Assembly: GCF_001700965.1 (NCBI RefSeq)
Contig: NZ_CP016756.1
Span: forward strand, 2,904,501 to 2,968,500
Source: Stenotrophomonas nitritireducens
GTDB lineage: Bacteria; Pseudomonadota; Gammaproteobacteria; Xanthomonadales; Xanthomonadaceae
Direction: 5' to 3'
DNA: 64,000 bases
The first letter of the stretch is position 1. The number at the start of each line of letters is the position of its first letter. Made by a program: the position numbers and the translations under genes. Positions 16,794-26,098 of the stretch are shown here, in pieces. Below the pieces are notes generated by a model, which worked only from the letters and a program-made list of their open reading frames with translations, was not told the DNA's origin and did no database searches.

Positions 16794-19481
16794 ATGAACT
16801 GGTTGAACGAGATGCTTAACAACGATACGAACCCCCTGGAAACCCAGGAGTGGATCGAGTCGTTGAAGGCCGTTATCGATGTCGAGGGCCCCGAGCGCGC
16901 GCATCAGTTGCTGGAAGGCATGGTTGAACTGACCCGTCGTTCGGGTGCATTCCTGCCGTTCTCGCCCACGACCGAATACGTCAACACCATCGAGCCGCAG
17001 CTGGAAGCCAAGAGCCCCGGCAATGCGGAGCTGGAATGGCGCATCCGCTCCATCATCCGTTGGAACGCGATGGCCACCGTGGTGCGCGCCAACCGCAAAC
17101 CGGGCGACCTGGGCGGCCACATCGCCTCGTTCGCCTCCGGCGCCACCTTGTATGACGTGGGCTTCAACCACTTCTGGCGCGCGCCCAGCGACAACCACCC
17201 GGGCGATCTGCTGTTCATCCAGGGCCACAGCGCCCCGGGTATCTATGCGCGTTCCTTCCTGGAAGGCCGCATCAGCGAGCAGCAGCTGGACAAGTTCCGC
17301 ATGGAAGTGGATGGCGGCGGTCTGTCGTCCTATCCGCACCCGTGGCTGATGCCCGATTACTGGCAGACCCCGACCGTGTCGATGGGCCTGGGCCCGCTGG
17401 CTGCCATCTACCAGGCGCAGTTCCTGCGTTACCTGGAAAACCGCGGCCTGATCGAGAAGAGCGACCGCAAGGTGTGGTGCTTCATCGGCGACGGCGAGTC
17501 GGACGAGCCGGAAACCCTGGGCGCGATTGCGCTGGCCGGCCGCGAAGGCCTGGACAACCTGATCTTCGTGGTCAACTGCAACCTGCAGCGCCTTGATGGC
17601 CCGGTGCGTGGCAACGGCAAGATCATCCAGGAACTGGAAGGCGTGTTCCGTGGCGGCGGCTGGAACGTGATCAAGCTGCTGTGGGGCGGTTACTGGGATG
17701 CCCTGCTGGCCAAGGACACCAATGGCGTCCTGAAGAAGCTGATGATGGAAACCGTCGACGGCGAGTACCAGAACTGCAAGGCCTTCGGCGGCGCATATAC
17801 GCGTGAGCATTTCTTCGGCAAGTACCCGGAAACCGCAGCCATGGTTGCCGGCCTGTCCGACGACGACATCTGGCGCCTGAACCGTGGCGGCCACGATCCG
17901 CACAAGGTGTACGCCGCCTACCACCAGGCCGTGAACACCAAGGGCATGCCGACCGTGATCCTGGCCAAGACGGTCAAGGGCTACGGCATGGGCAGCGCTG
18001 GCGAAGCGCTCAACCCCACCCACCAGACCAAGAAGCTGGACGACGAATCGGTCAAGCACTTCCGCGATCGCTTCAACATTCCGGTTACCGACGAGCAGCT
18101 CAAGGACGGCCAGGTGCCGTTCTACCACCCGGGCCCGGATTCGCCGGAAATGAAGTACCTGCAGGAGCGTCGTGCAGCGCTGGGCGGCTACCTGCCGCAG
18201 CGTCGCCAGAAGGCCGACAAGTCCTTCATCGCACCGAAGCTGGAAACCTACGAGCGCCTGCTCAAGGAATCTGGCGAGCGCACCTATTCCACCACCATGG
18301 CCTTCGTGCAGACGCTGAACATCAGCCTGCGTGACAAGGAGCTGGGCCCGCGCCTGGTGCCGATCGTCGCCGACGAAGCGCGTACCTTTGGTATGGAAGG
18401 CCTGTTCCGCCAGATCGGCATCTACGCTCCGTACGGCCAGAAGTACAAGCCGGTCGACGCCGACCAGCTCATGTACTACCGCGAAGACCAGAGCGGCCAG
18501 GTGCTGCAGCAGGGCATCAGCGAGCCGGGTGCCATGTCCTCGTGGATGGCGGCCGGTACCAGCTACTCGGTCAGCAACGTGCCGATGCTGCCGTTCTACA
18601 TCTACTACTCGATGTTCGGCTTCCAGCGCATTGGCGACATTGCCTGGCAGGCAGCGGACATGCGTACCCGCGGCTTCCTGCTCGGCGGCACCGCCGGCCG
18701 CACCACGCTGAACGGTGAAGGCCTGCAGCACGAAGATGGCTTCAGCCACATCGTTGCTGGCGGCATTCCGAACGTGCGCAGCTACGACCCGACCTTCGGT
18801 TTCGAAGTAACCGTCATCCTCCAGCACGGCACCAAGGCCATGATGGAAGACCAGATCGACGAGTACTACTACATCACCCTGATGAACGAGAACTACGCCC
18901 ACCCGGCCATGCCGGAAGGCGCAGCCGAAGGCATCATCAAGGGCATGTACCTGCTCACCGACGCCGGCAAGCCGAAGAAGGGCGAGCTGCGCGTGCAGCT
19001 GCTGGGCAGCGGCACCATCCTGCGCGAGGCCATTGCAGCGGCCGAACTGCTGGACAAGGATTTCGGTGTTACCGCCGACATCTGGAGCTGCCCGAGCTTC
19101 AACGAACTGCGTCGCGATGGTTTCGACGCCGAGCGTTGGAACCGCCTGCACCCGGAAGCCGAAGCCCGCAAGCCCTACGTCACCCAGCTGCTGGAAGGTC
19201 GCCAGGGCCCGGTCATCGCCGCAACCGACTACGTGCGCGCCTACACCGACCAGATCCGCGCCTTCGTGCCGGCAACGTACTCGGTATTGGGCACGGACGG
19301 CTTCGGTCGCTCGGATACCCGCGCCAACCTGCGTCGCTTCTTCGAGGTTGACCGTTATTACATCGCGCATGCGGCCATTGCGGCGCTTGCGAAGGATGGG
19401 AAGATGACGGCGAAGGATGTCGCCCGGGCTATCAAGCAGTATGGGATTGATCCTGAGAAGGCTAATCCTGTTGGGGTTTGA
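16794..19481 (+). CDS. aceE: Pyruvate dehydrogenase E1 component, homodimeric type
   Basis: 895 residues, the normal length of AceE. Thiamine-diphosphate motif GDGESDEPE...NCN spans about residues 231-262, and active-site regions such as GHSAPGIYAR, KTVKGYG and GRTTLNGEGLQHEDG are intact. It decarboxylates pyruvate and acetylates the lipoyl domain of E2 to feed acetyl-CoA to the TCA cycle. The E2 and E3 genes are not in the window. The last about 33 codons (from 19380) switch to T-ending and GGG codons unlike the rest of the gene, which is notable because the low-GC island starts directly after it. Confidence 0.97.
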   Translation: MNWLNEMLNNDTNPLETQEWIESLKAVIDVEGPERAHQLLEGMVELTRRSGAFLPFSPTTEYVNTIEPQLEAKSPGNAELEWRIRSIIRWNAMATVVRANRKPGDLGGHIASFASGATLYDVGFNHFWRAPSDNHPGDLLFIQGHSAPGIYARSFLEGRISEQQLDKFRMEVDGGGLSSYPHPWLMPDYWQTPTVSMGLGPLAAIYQAQFLRYLENRGLIEKSDRKVWCFIGDGESDEPETLGAIALAGREGLDNLIFVVNCNLQRLDGPVRGNGKIIQELEGVFRGGGWNVIKLLWGGYWDALLAKDTNGVLKKLMMETVDGEYQNCKAFGGAYTREHFFGKYPETAAMVAGLSDDDIWRLNRGGHDPHKVYAAYHQAVNTKGMPTVILAKTVKGYGMGSAGEALNPTHQTKKLDDESVKHFRDRFNIPVTDEQLKDGQVPFYHPGPDSPEMKYLQERRAALGGYLPQRRQKADKSFIAPKLETYERLLKESGERTYSTTMAFVQTLNISLRDKELGPRLVPIVADEARTFGMEGLFRQIGIYAPYGQKYKPVDADQLMYYREDQSGQVLQQGISEPGAMSSWMAAGTSYSVSNVPMLPFYIYYSMFGFQRIGDIAWQAADMRTRGFLLGGTAGRTTLNGEGLQHEDGFSHIVAGGIPNVRSYDPTFGFEVTVILQHGTKAMMEDQIDEYYYITLMNENYAHPAMPEGAAEGIIKGMYLLTDAGKPKKGELRVQLLGSGTILREAIAAAELLDKDFGVTADIWSCPSFNELRRDGFDAERWNRLHPEAEARKPYVTQLLEGRQGPVIAATDYVRAYTDQIRAFVPATYSVLGTDGFGRSDTRANLRRFFEVDRYYIAHAAIAALAKDGKMTAKDVARAIKQYGIDPEKANPVGV

Positions 19482-19510
19482 TGTAGAGTTAAGAACTTAG
19501 CATCTGCGGA

Positions 19511-19548
19511 AGAGGTAGCCTAGGAGTGGGCTGCCTCTTTCGTTTCGA
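19511..19548 (+). terminator. Rho-independent terminator after aceE
   Basis: AGAGGTAGCC (19511-19520) pairs with GGCTGCCTCT (19529-19538, one G-T pair) around an eight-base loop and is followed by TTTCGTTT. It lies 30 bases after the aceE stop and before the convergent island operon. Confidence 0.8.
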
Positions 19549-19639
19549 CGATGCAGCTTGCGGTTTGGGCATATGGTGTGATTAGCGATGTGAGGCTGCC
19601 TAGCCACCTTTTCCAATTCTTGTCAGGGAGAAGAATTGG

Positions 19640-21298
19640 TCAGTGAACCCTTCTAAAGCCTCGAAGTTTGATGGCTGAGCCCGGTGTTTGGAGTGATGCG
19701 TAAGTGTGCGCATGATCCAAAATCTTACGAGAGCGATTCCTCCCTCCGGGATACTGATTAAGAATTGACCAAGCGGCCTCAAGAGTGGCCGATGACGATT
19801 CTGGTACTTCCTGACAATGAAGCTTGACCAACCGTCCGAACTTGTTAAAGTCGCCGGCACTTTCCGAGAATAGGCCGGCTAATTGCTGCCATGCCTCTAA
19901 GTGAGCTTTGTCGATTAACAGCAGAGAGGTGCATAGCTCCCTTTCTACAAGAAGAGAATTCAGTCCGCGTAGTAATAGGGTTTCATCGCGCTTAATGCAC
20001 GGGCCGAAGGTGCAAAGCTTCTCTGCAACTTGTTGGAGAGTTGGTCTGGTTTTTCGATTTACTGCAATGCGCATCCGGAATATGGCTTTTGAATTTCTTG
20101 GGTAGTTCCCTATCGAAATCGCCGTTTCCACGATCTCGGGTAACCTTGTGAGCGCATCTGCGACACATTCAATCGGGTCTCCGCTGATGCGAATCACGCC
20201 CAGCGCTTCGCAGTAAGCTTTCCAATCAAAGGTCGCGTCCGCTTCGCGAGAAGACGTGCGTAGCGCTCTCGCGAATGCTCTAAGGGACTTTCCTAGTTTG
20301 GTGTTTGGACCAGGAAGGATTTGATCACGAAACCCCTGCCAGAGCTCACCTACTGTATTGATTCCTAGGGCCTGAAAATCGGCAAGTGCAATTTCACAAG
20401 GAAAAGCGGAGATCGGAGCTTCTTCGATTTGTACTGGGAGTGGAGCGAGAAAATCGCAGCCTTCGCGAATCTGTGACGCAAGGCCAAAAGGAAGTGACGC
20501 CTTGCTCGTAAGTACAGCTAGTATGAGGGGCAGGTTCGCTAGGACCGTCGAATGTGGAACGTCCCAAACGCAATGAAGTCCGTGGACAAAGTCATAGAGG
20601 CTAACCTCGCCCTCGGCGGGAAAATGATCCCTCGCTCTATGCCAATAGTCAATGAAATCGGCCCTAAGTGCGAGCTTTGATGCATTCTTGGGTGATCCAG
20701 AAAACAAGTCCGATAACGATGAGAGCATTTTCTTCTCTCGTTGCCTGACTCGTTCACGGGTCACCTTTGAGAAGGAGGCAGTCGCGACCCCTTCCAGTGT
20801 CATTCTCTCCTCGGGATACTTTAATACTCTATTTTCGAGAATTAAGGTGTCAATATCAGATCCCCTCGATGAAATGAAGGCAGTGAGAACTTCCGGAATC
20901 GAGGACAAGAATGAATGGCCGTCAGCTATCGGCTGTCTAGGAAAAAATGTGGCAAGACTGTCGCATCTGATGGGTTTATGATGTTCGTTATCTTTGATCG
21001 ATGGTGCGATATCGAACAGCTCTATTTCTTGGAACTTTTCCCAATCTACATTCCCATCTTCATCGAGAAGGCTCTCAATAAGTAGGAGCCTATGTCGTAG
21101 GACATGAATTTCATGATGCTCAAGCTTTGTCTTTTTGTTCAGGAAGCCGGGAGTGATTGCAATTCTGCTTAATAAATCGCCCAGCGAATTAATGTTGCTG
21201 TCTTTAAGGCGTCTTTCAATTTCTCCGATTCTCAGTACGTCTAACGAGATCAGATGCTGACTTGGATCTAGGCGGAAGAATAGAGCGTCATCTATCAC
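19640..21298 (-). CDS. Sigma-region-4-like HTH plus alpha-CTD-like protein, last gene of restriction operon
   Basis: 552 residues with GTG start at 21298, overlapping by one base the TAG of the upstream gene; AAAGG lies just upstream. Residues about 141-185 (ENRVLKYPEERMTLEGVA...TRERVRQREKKML) match sigma-70 region 4, the helix-turn-helix that reads -35 elements. Residues about 18-46 (LRIGEIERRLKDSNINSLGDLL) and 285-336 (LGINTVGELW...LGKSLRAF) resemble the helix-hairpin-helix of the RNA polymerase alpha C-terminal domain. The rest is helical and unassigned. There is no sigma region 2, so it is unlikely to be a working sigma factor. Low GC, eighth gene of the island operon. I infer a DNA- or transcription-complex-binding subunit. 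Confidence 0.65.
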   Translation of the reverse strand: MIDDALFFRLDPSQHLISLDVLRIGEIERRLKDSNINSLGDLLSRIAITPGFLNKKTKLEHHEIHVLRHRLLLIESLLDEDGNVDWEKFQEIELFDIAPSIKDNEHHKPIRCDSLATFFPRQPIADGHSFLSSIPEVLTAFISSRGSDIDTLILENRVLKYPEERMTLEGVATASFSKVTRERVRQREKKMLSSLSDLFSGSPKNASKLALRADFIDYWHRARDHFPAEGEVSLYDFVHGLHCVWDVPHSTVLANLPLILAVLTSKASLPFGLASQIREGCDFLAPLPVQIEEAPISAFPCEIALADFQALGINTVGELWQGFRDQILPGPNTKLGKSLRAFARALRTSSREADATFDWKAYCEALGVIRISGDPIECVADALTRLPEIVETAISIGNYPRNSKAIFRMRIAVNRKTRPTLQQVAEKLCTFGPCIKRDETLLLRGLNSLLVERELCTSLLLIDKAHLEAWQQLAGLFSESAGDFNKFGRLVKLHCQEVPESSSATLEAAWSILNQYPGGRNRSRKILDHAHTYASLQTPGSAIKLRGFRRVH

Positions 21299-21720
21299 TA
21301 GTGAACCTTTCGCCAGCCGGTGAGTACTACGCGGCGGCGGTGTGTGTGTATTTCCGGTTTTATAGAGCGTTCGAGGCGCACAGAAAAGTGCCTCGGCTCA
21401 GACGAGGAGGTGAAAACAAGAGAGTCTCCGTGAGCGGCGTTGACTGACTTGAAGTACTTTGTGAGGTGGGTAATCCTATATTCGTTTCGAGTACCGCCAG
21501 GGGTGTGCAGCTTATTGTTGTAGTAAACAAACCTAAGTCTCCACTCTTTTAGTTCTTCATCCACGCACGAGATCCAAGCGTCTGGGTTAAGGTGGCTTGG
21601 GTCTAGCTTTCCAAAGAATCCAACCAACTCAGGGTCCCCCTTAGGGACAAGAATGCCAGCTTGGTGACTTCCAGTGGATCCAATGTCGTTTGCGCTCAAC
21701 TGCTTGATAAACGTGGTCAT
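21298..21720 (-). CDS. Stand-alone EcoRII-N (B3-like) DNA-binding protein
   Basis: 140 residues from ATG 21720, overlapping the SNF2 stop by one base (TGATG). Residues 4-130 match the N-terminal effector domain of EcoRII: FIKQLSANDIGSTGSHQAGI, a RFVYYNNKLH strand and GGTRNEYRITHL all have direct counterparts in EcoRII. In EcoRII this B3-like domain binds a second CCWGG site and holds the nuclease in check. Here it is a separate protein with no nuclease domain, while the island's EcoRII-C nuclease has a different N-terminus. The inferred role is recognition of unmethylated target sites for the ATPase partners. Confidence 0.75.
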   Translation of the reverse strand: MTTFIKQLSANDIGSTGSHQAGILVPKGDPELVGFFGKLDPSHLNPDAWISCVDEELKEWRLRFVYYNNKLHTPGGTRNEYRITHLTKYFKSVNAAHGDSLVFTSSSEPRHFSVRLERSIKPEIHTHRRRVVLTGWRKVH

Positions 21721-23552
21721 CAAATATCCGTTACGGGGCTGATGATGAGCGCCCTTGCAATATCGTCTTGAATTGGGCGCCAGTGGGGTACGGCCTCTTC
21801 GCCAAGCTCCCTTCGCTCTTGGGCCCGCTGAAGCATAATTTCTTCGACCGTGCTGACGTAGTAGAGATGGTAGATGCTCACGGGCGCGGTCTGTCCTCTT
21901 CGATGCGCGCGCGCACTGGCTTGTGCCTCAAGTGCAGGATTCCACATTTGAGTGAAGTGAATAACGACCGTTGCTGCCGTAATATTAAGTCCAGCTCCCG
22001 CAGCTTTGGGGTTCAGTACTAGAACCGCGTCTCCGTCGTGCTTTGAGAATTCATCTACAATTAACTGGCGGTCTACTTGGGGTGTAGAGCCATTGATTGA
22101 GTTCCAGTAAATGTCGCGAGAAGGGCGCATCCTGTTGCGAATGACTGAGTTGCATTCGTTATAGCTTGCAAAGATAAGCACCTTTCGATTATTGGCGAAT
22201 GCTTCTTGAATAATCTCAATGGTACGCGCTAGTTTTGGCGTTATTTTACTTCGATCTGAGTTGATGCGTGTATTAGCGACGTTTTCCCGATACGAATCTG
22301 TTTCATTTTTTAGTAGCGATGGGTGTGCACAAAATATCTGAAGCTGCCCTGTAGCAACCATGGAGCCAGCAATTGGATAGGTTGCAATTGTTTCGATTCT
22401 GACAGCTTCATAGGCGTCAGCTAGGTCTGGGGTGAGCTCCAAAGGAACAATAATATCAATTCGATCCGGTAAATCTTGAGCAACGTCGGTCACGCGTCGC
22501 TTGAGAACGATTGGGGCAGTGATTGCGGCGAGAGATGAGGCTGCCGATTCCGTGTTTGGATACTTGGCGTCGAAATTGGCACGCGAACCCAATAGCCCGG
22601 GAATCGCTAGGTCAATAAGGGACCATATGTCAAGAAGTTGGGTCTCTATTGGAGTGCCGGTCATGGGCACTGTTCTTGTTCTTGGAATCTGCGCTATCGA
22701 CTTCCGCCTCGCTGAATCCGGATTCTTGAGGGCCTGGGCCTCGTCACAGATCATCCACGACCAATTAACTGCCTTAAAGAGTACTAGGTCATTGACCACG
22801 GTGTCATACGTCGAAATAACGATCTCTGCGCCAAGAAGGTGCCGGGGCAAGGTCCCCCGTAGTGCGCCTCTATGAACTGAAACGCTGAGGCTCGGAGCAA
22901 ATCTATCTGCTTCCCTTTGCCAGTTGGCAATAAGCGTGGTTGGACAAATTATAAGTGCAGGTTGGGTTGGCGTTGGACGAACTTGCAATAGTAGCGCGAG
23001 AATCTGTAGAGTTTTCCCAAGCCCCATTTCGTCGGCAAGGATGAAACCGTTGAGCCTCTCTGCAACATGAGCCATCCAAGCTACCCCCCGCGCCTGGTAA
23101 TCGTAAAGTTTCGCATTCAATCCTTCAGGCGAATGCGGGGGGGCGCCGAGATTGCTGAGCTCGGACGCTGGTACCAAGACGGATTCTTCAATTTCGACGC
23201 TAATGTTCTGATTAACCGATGCACTTAGATGCAGAACGTCAGGGAAGGATAGATTTAAAGGATTCCGTCCATCAAGAATTGACCGAGCAACAACACCCGA
23301 GTCCACAGGTAGCGCAAAGATCACGTCGGCGTCGGCAGCCCAGTTGCAATCAACTGTTGCCGCCTTCAAGAATCTGCGCCCTGCTGTCCTTGTAGCATGA
23401 TATCCGCCAAGTTCTGCAACGTAGCTTAGTCCGACTCTCGTGATTCGGAGCACTGGCGCTAGCACCGAGGATCTTACAGTCCGGCCTGCGGGTGGGGCGG
23501 CTGCGAGATCTTCAAAGCTAATTGACCATGAAGTGGGTTCTTTATTTTCCAT
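21720..23552 (-). CDS. SNF2-family DNA-dependent ATPase
   Basis: 610 residues from ATG 23552 (TTG 23558 is an alternative); overlaps the HNH gene by 11 bases. A unique N-terminal domain covers residues 1-145. The two RecA-like lobes follow: DEMGLGKT Walker A at 174-181, DEAQ Walker B near 270, MTGTPIET motif III, then LNPKAAGAGLNITAA and ARAHRRGQ (motifs V and VI). SNF2 enzymes translocate on duplex DNA and remodel bound protein. In this operon it probably moves along DNA to activate or position the nucleases. No nuclease domain is fused. Confidence 0.9.
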   Translation of the reverse strand: MENKEPTSWSISFEDLAAAPPAGRTVRSSVLAPVLRITRVGLSYVAELGGYHATRTAGRRFLKAATVDCNWAADADVIFALPVDSGVVARSILDGRNPLNLSFPDVLHLSASVNQNISVEIEESVLVPASELSNLGAPPHSPEGLNAKLYDYQARGVAWMAHVAERLNGFILADEMGLGKTLQILALLLQVRPTPTQPALIICPTTLIANWQREADRFAPSLSVSVHRGALRGTLPRHLLGAEIVISTYDTVVNDLVLFKAVNWSWMICDEAQALKNPDSARRKSIAQIPRTRTVPMTGTPIETQLLDIWSLIDLAIPGLLGSRANFDAKYPNTESAASSLAAITAPIVLKRRVTDVAQDLPDRIDIIVPLELTPDLADAYEAVRIETIATYPIAGSMVATGQLQIFCAHPSLLKNETDSYRENVANTRINSDRSKITPKLARTIEIIQEAFANNRKVLIFASYNECNSVIRNRMRPSRDIYWNSINGSTPQVDRQLIVDEFSKHDGDAVLVLNPKAAGAGLNITAATVVIHFTQMWNPALEAQASARAHRRGQTAPVSIYHLYYVSTVEEIMLQRAQERRELGEEAVPHWRPIQDDIARALIISPVTDI

Positions 23553-24366
23553 CAGCAAGAAGTAACCTAAGTTCTTCTAGAGAATAGGGGGTTGGCTTCC
23601 GAAGATGAACAATTCTATGGCAGTTTGGGCAGAGTGGTACTAGGTCGCATCGAGGGTCGTATTCCCTTGGTGTAGTCAATGTCGAGAGCGGCTGCAAGTG
23701 GTGAACTTCAATTATTGAGCACGCGCCCCCGAAAAGTTCTTCGATGCCAAAACCGCAGCCTGCGCATCTGTTTCCATGGATTGATAGACATAAATACCGG
23801 TTCCTGCGACTACGCTCTCTCTTTATGACAAGAGACGCGGATATAGCTCCCTCCATATAATTCTCGTCGATGACAACTTCATTTTCATCGTATCCAATCA
23901 ACTCTGCCATGGCTGCGAGTATTGGAATTATTGTGTCAGTCGCAGCTTCTTTCAGTGCTTCAAATGTCCCGTGATTGCCGATGGCGGGACCAGTAGCTTC
24001 GATGGCGAATTTTCCATCTGTGATATTCCACTCGTTGTTCTCACTCTCCCCGCAGACTGTCAACTTGTATTTAGGCGGAATCTGTTTGAGAAGAGCTCGC
24101 GCGGTTAAGAGCTGCTCCCGTGGGGCCGACAACATTTGATCAATGCACGGTGTGGAATAATTCCCGAAGCTCATTTGAACTTTGTATCGCTTCAATCCAT
24201 GCGGAACTATTCTGCATACGGGGCCCCTGGTGTTCCCGAGTTGATCGAAGTATGCAATCAATCCAGAGCGAAGGCCTGGTGATGTGTGACCGACAGCTAT
24301 TTTAGTGCCAATGCCCTTTTCTAAAGCCATTCTCAAAAGAAAAGCCGAATCTTCTGGCGCATTCAT
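23542..24366 (-). CDS. HNH endonuclease with N-terminal domain of unknown type
   Basis: 274 residues from ATG 24366, which overlaps the ATPase stop (ATGA). The C-terminal HNH fold has CAGC (Cys201, Cys204), EVHH (His222-His223) and LCPNCHRIVH (Cys246, Cys249, His250), an intact zinc-supported catalytic ββα-metal site. The first about 170 residues form a separate, unassigned domain that may bind DNA or partners. Together with the GHKL and SNF2 genes it forms an overlapping three-gene core, so it is the likely ATP-regulated nuclease, distinct from the EcoRII-like one. Confidence 0.87.
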   Translation of the reverse strand: MNAPEDSAFLLRMALEKGIGTKIAVGHTSPGLRSGLIAYFDQLGNTRGPVCRIVPHGLKRYKVQMSFGNYSTPCIDQMLSAPREQLLTARALLKQIPPKYKLTVCGESENNEWNITDGKFAIEATGPAIGNHGTFEALKEAATDTIIPILAAMAELIGYDENEVVIDENYMEGAISASLVIKRERSRRNRYLCLSIHGNRCAGCGFGIEELFGGACSIIEVHHLQPLSTLTTPREYDPRCDLVPLCPNCHRIVHLRKPTPYSLEELRLLLADGK

Positions 24367-26012
24367 TGTCCTTCGCCACCTTTCTCATCGGGCAGTAAGT
24401 CGTCAGCGCTCGGGGTCGGGGTGTCGCGCAGAAGTTTCTTCAGATTCATGGATATCTCATCGCGAAGGTCCTCAAAAACCGGCATTAGCTCAGGATTGGA
24501 GTTGTTGATTTCCGCAGCGGCGAAGGCCCATAGGAGATAGTCTATTCCGTCCATGGTGTAGCCTTGGGATTGTGCACGGAGGTAGATCTTCTGAAAGAAG
24601 TCATGGTGCTTGTTTACTCTTACCCCAACGCGATGGCCCGACTGCCCGGAGCTTCGCATGGCTGGTTCCCATACATGGCCGGATGTGATGTCGTCTACGG
24701 TGTCGATGTATATGGCACGAGGGTTGACATCGTTATCAATCGGTACACGTAACTTGATGCCTTGGCCGTGATTATTATCCACTGTGGCTGTTTGCGAGTT
24801 CGAATCAACTGAGGATACTGCCGCCGTCTGTGCATTGGTCGAGCCAATTGTCTTGTTTGCACTTTGGTGATCAAGGACAAGTGCAGCGGCCGCTTGTTTA
24901 TCTTTTCGTCGATAACGCTTATTCGCTTCGTTCCAAAACGGACTTAGTTGCTTCTTGAGGAATTCCTCCAGCGCGGGATCAAAAAGTACTCGGGATTTCT
25001 TGACATCGATTTTGAAAGCATCGTCAAGGTTGTGATCAAAATCAAACTCGACGCGTAGAAGGGAATAATGATAGTCGTCGGAGCGGAAGACGCCTAGCCA
25101 GCCGCCATGGTGGATGATTCGTCCTTCACGATGAATGTAGAACCCCTGGGCGCGGCTAGATATCTTCGCCCGTTCGTTCTCTTCCTCGCTGAGATCTTTG
25201 CTGTGGGGAAGAATCCACGCGCGCATCCGAGCTTCGTGGGTTGATCCATCTTCAAGTTCCAGCTCGATTTTCTGTGCGTGGGAAGGAAGGACTTGTTCTG
25301 ATTTTTCAGTAAAGAATGGATCCCAAGAGTGGATGGCCTCTCCATTGAGTTCAATGCTTACATTCGGATAATCTTGATTCGTGAGATCCAAGTAGCGATG
25401 GAAAACCAGACCGATATGTTCGCGAAGTCGCTCCACTCTGCTTGTTACAGCCCTTCTCTCCGGTGCGCCCCCGGCTTGTTCATATGTTTTAGTAAGCAGA
25501 CGGTCGCATTTCGACCAGACGAGTAGCGTCCCGTGATCGCCACAAAGCTCGGCAAACTGCGTCTTTTCAGAATCAGTTACGTCTTCCTCAAGCATCTCCC
25601 ACACATTGTTTTTCTCAACATGATCAAGGTCCCAGGCGAGCTTTTTCAACGTTTCTGATGCGGCTTTTTTACTTATAAGCGCGAATTTTAGGCAGATGGA
25701 ACTTGATGCGGTTTTTAGGCCCAAGCCGAATTTTCCTAAACTCTTTAGGTTTTCTCGTTTCGGAGCTCCATAGCGCATGGCTTGAAATAACTCGTCCTCG
25801 TCCATGCCTGCTCCGTTGTCTCCGAAGTAGACGAATTTTCTTCCGTCACGCTCTAGTTCGACCTGAATGCTGATGTCGGTGGCGCCGGCTGCAATAGAAT
25901 TATCAATGATATCCGCAGCGGCGGTGTTGAAATCATAGCCGGTATCTCTCAGGCCAAAGATCAGTCTGGACGGATCCGGAAGGTTTGTTAGGTCTCTTGG
26001 AGCTGTACTCAT
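24363..26012 (-). CDS. GHKL ATPase of MORC/MutL type
   Basis: 549 residues from ATG 26012. The Bergerat ATP-binding fold is intact: N box ADIIDNSIAAGA (Asn38), G1 box DNGAGM at 65-70 and G2 box GKFGLGLKTAS at 93-103. Residues 150-360 form the S5-like transducer with a conserved Lys-containing KSRVLFDP segment; the C-terminal 180 residues are polar and unassigned. There are no histidine-kinase phosphoacceptor or Hsp90 C-terminal features. MORC-like GHKL ATPases are known from bacterial restriction-modification neighbourhoods, where they are thought to clamp DNA in an ATP-dependent way. Confidence 0.87.
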   Translation of the reverse strand: MSTAPRDLTNLPDPSRLIFGLRDTGYDFNTAAADIIDNSIAAGATDISIQVELERDGRKFVYFGDNGAGMDEDELFQAMRYGAPKRENLKSLGKFGLGLKTASSSICLKFALISKKAASETLKKLAWDLDHVEKNNVWEMLEEDVTDSEKTQFAELCGDHGTLLVWSKCDRLLTKTYEQAGGAPERRAVTSRVERLREHIGLVFHRYLDLTNQDYPNVSIELNGEAIHSWDPFFTEKSEQVLPSHAQKIELELEDGSTHEARMRAWILPHSKDLSEEENERAKISSRAQGFYIHREGRIIHHGGWLGVFRSDDYHYSLLRVEFDFDHNLDDAFKIDVKKSRVLFDPALEEFLKKQLSPFWNEANKRYRRKDKQAAAALVLDHQSANKTIGSTNAQTAAVSSVDSNSQTATVDNNHGQGIKLRVPIDNDVNPRAIYIDTVDDITSGHVWEPAMRSSGQSGHRVGVRVNKHHDFFQKIYLRAQSQGYTMDGIDYLLWAFAAAEINNSNPELMPVFEDLRDEISMNLKKLLRDTPTPSADDLLPDEKGGEGQ

Positions 26013-26098
26013 TTAGGTATTCCTTTAGATTGACGCGGCAGGACGGTGAGCAGGTTTCCCCAATGAAATCTTTTGGTCGAGGCGAAGCCCGCGATTTA

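Noticed and set aside
24363..26012. Histidine kinase or Hsp90
   Set aside because: The ATP-binding fold lacks an H-box phosphoacceptor and Hsp90-specific regions; the S5-like transducer and context fit the MORC/MutL type.
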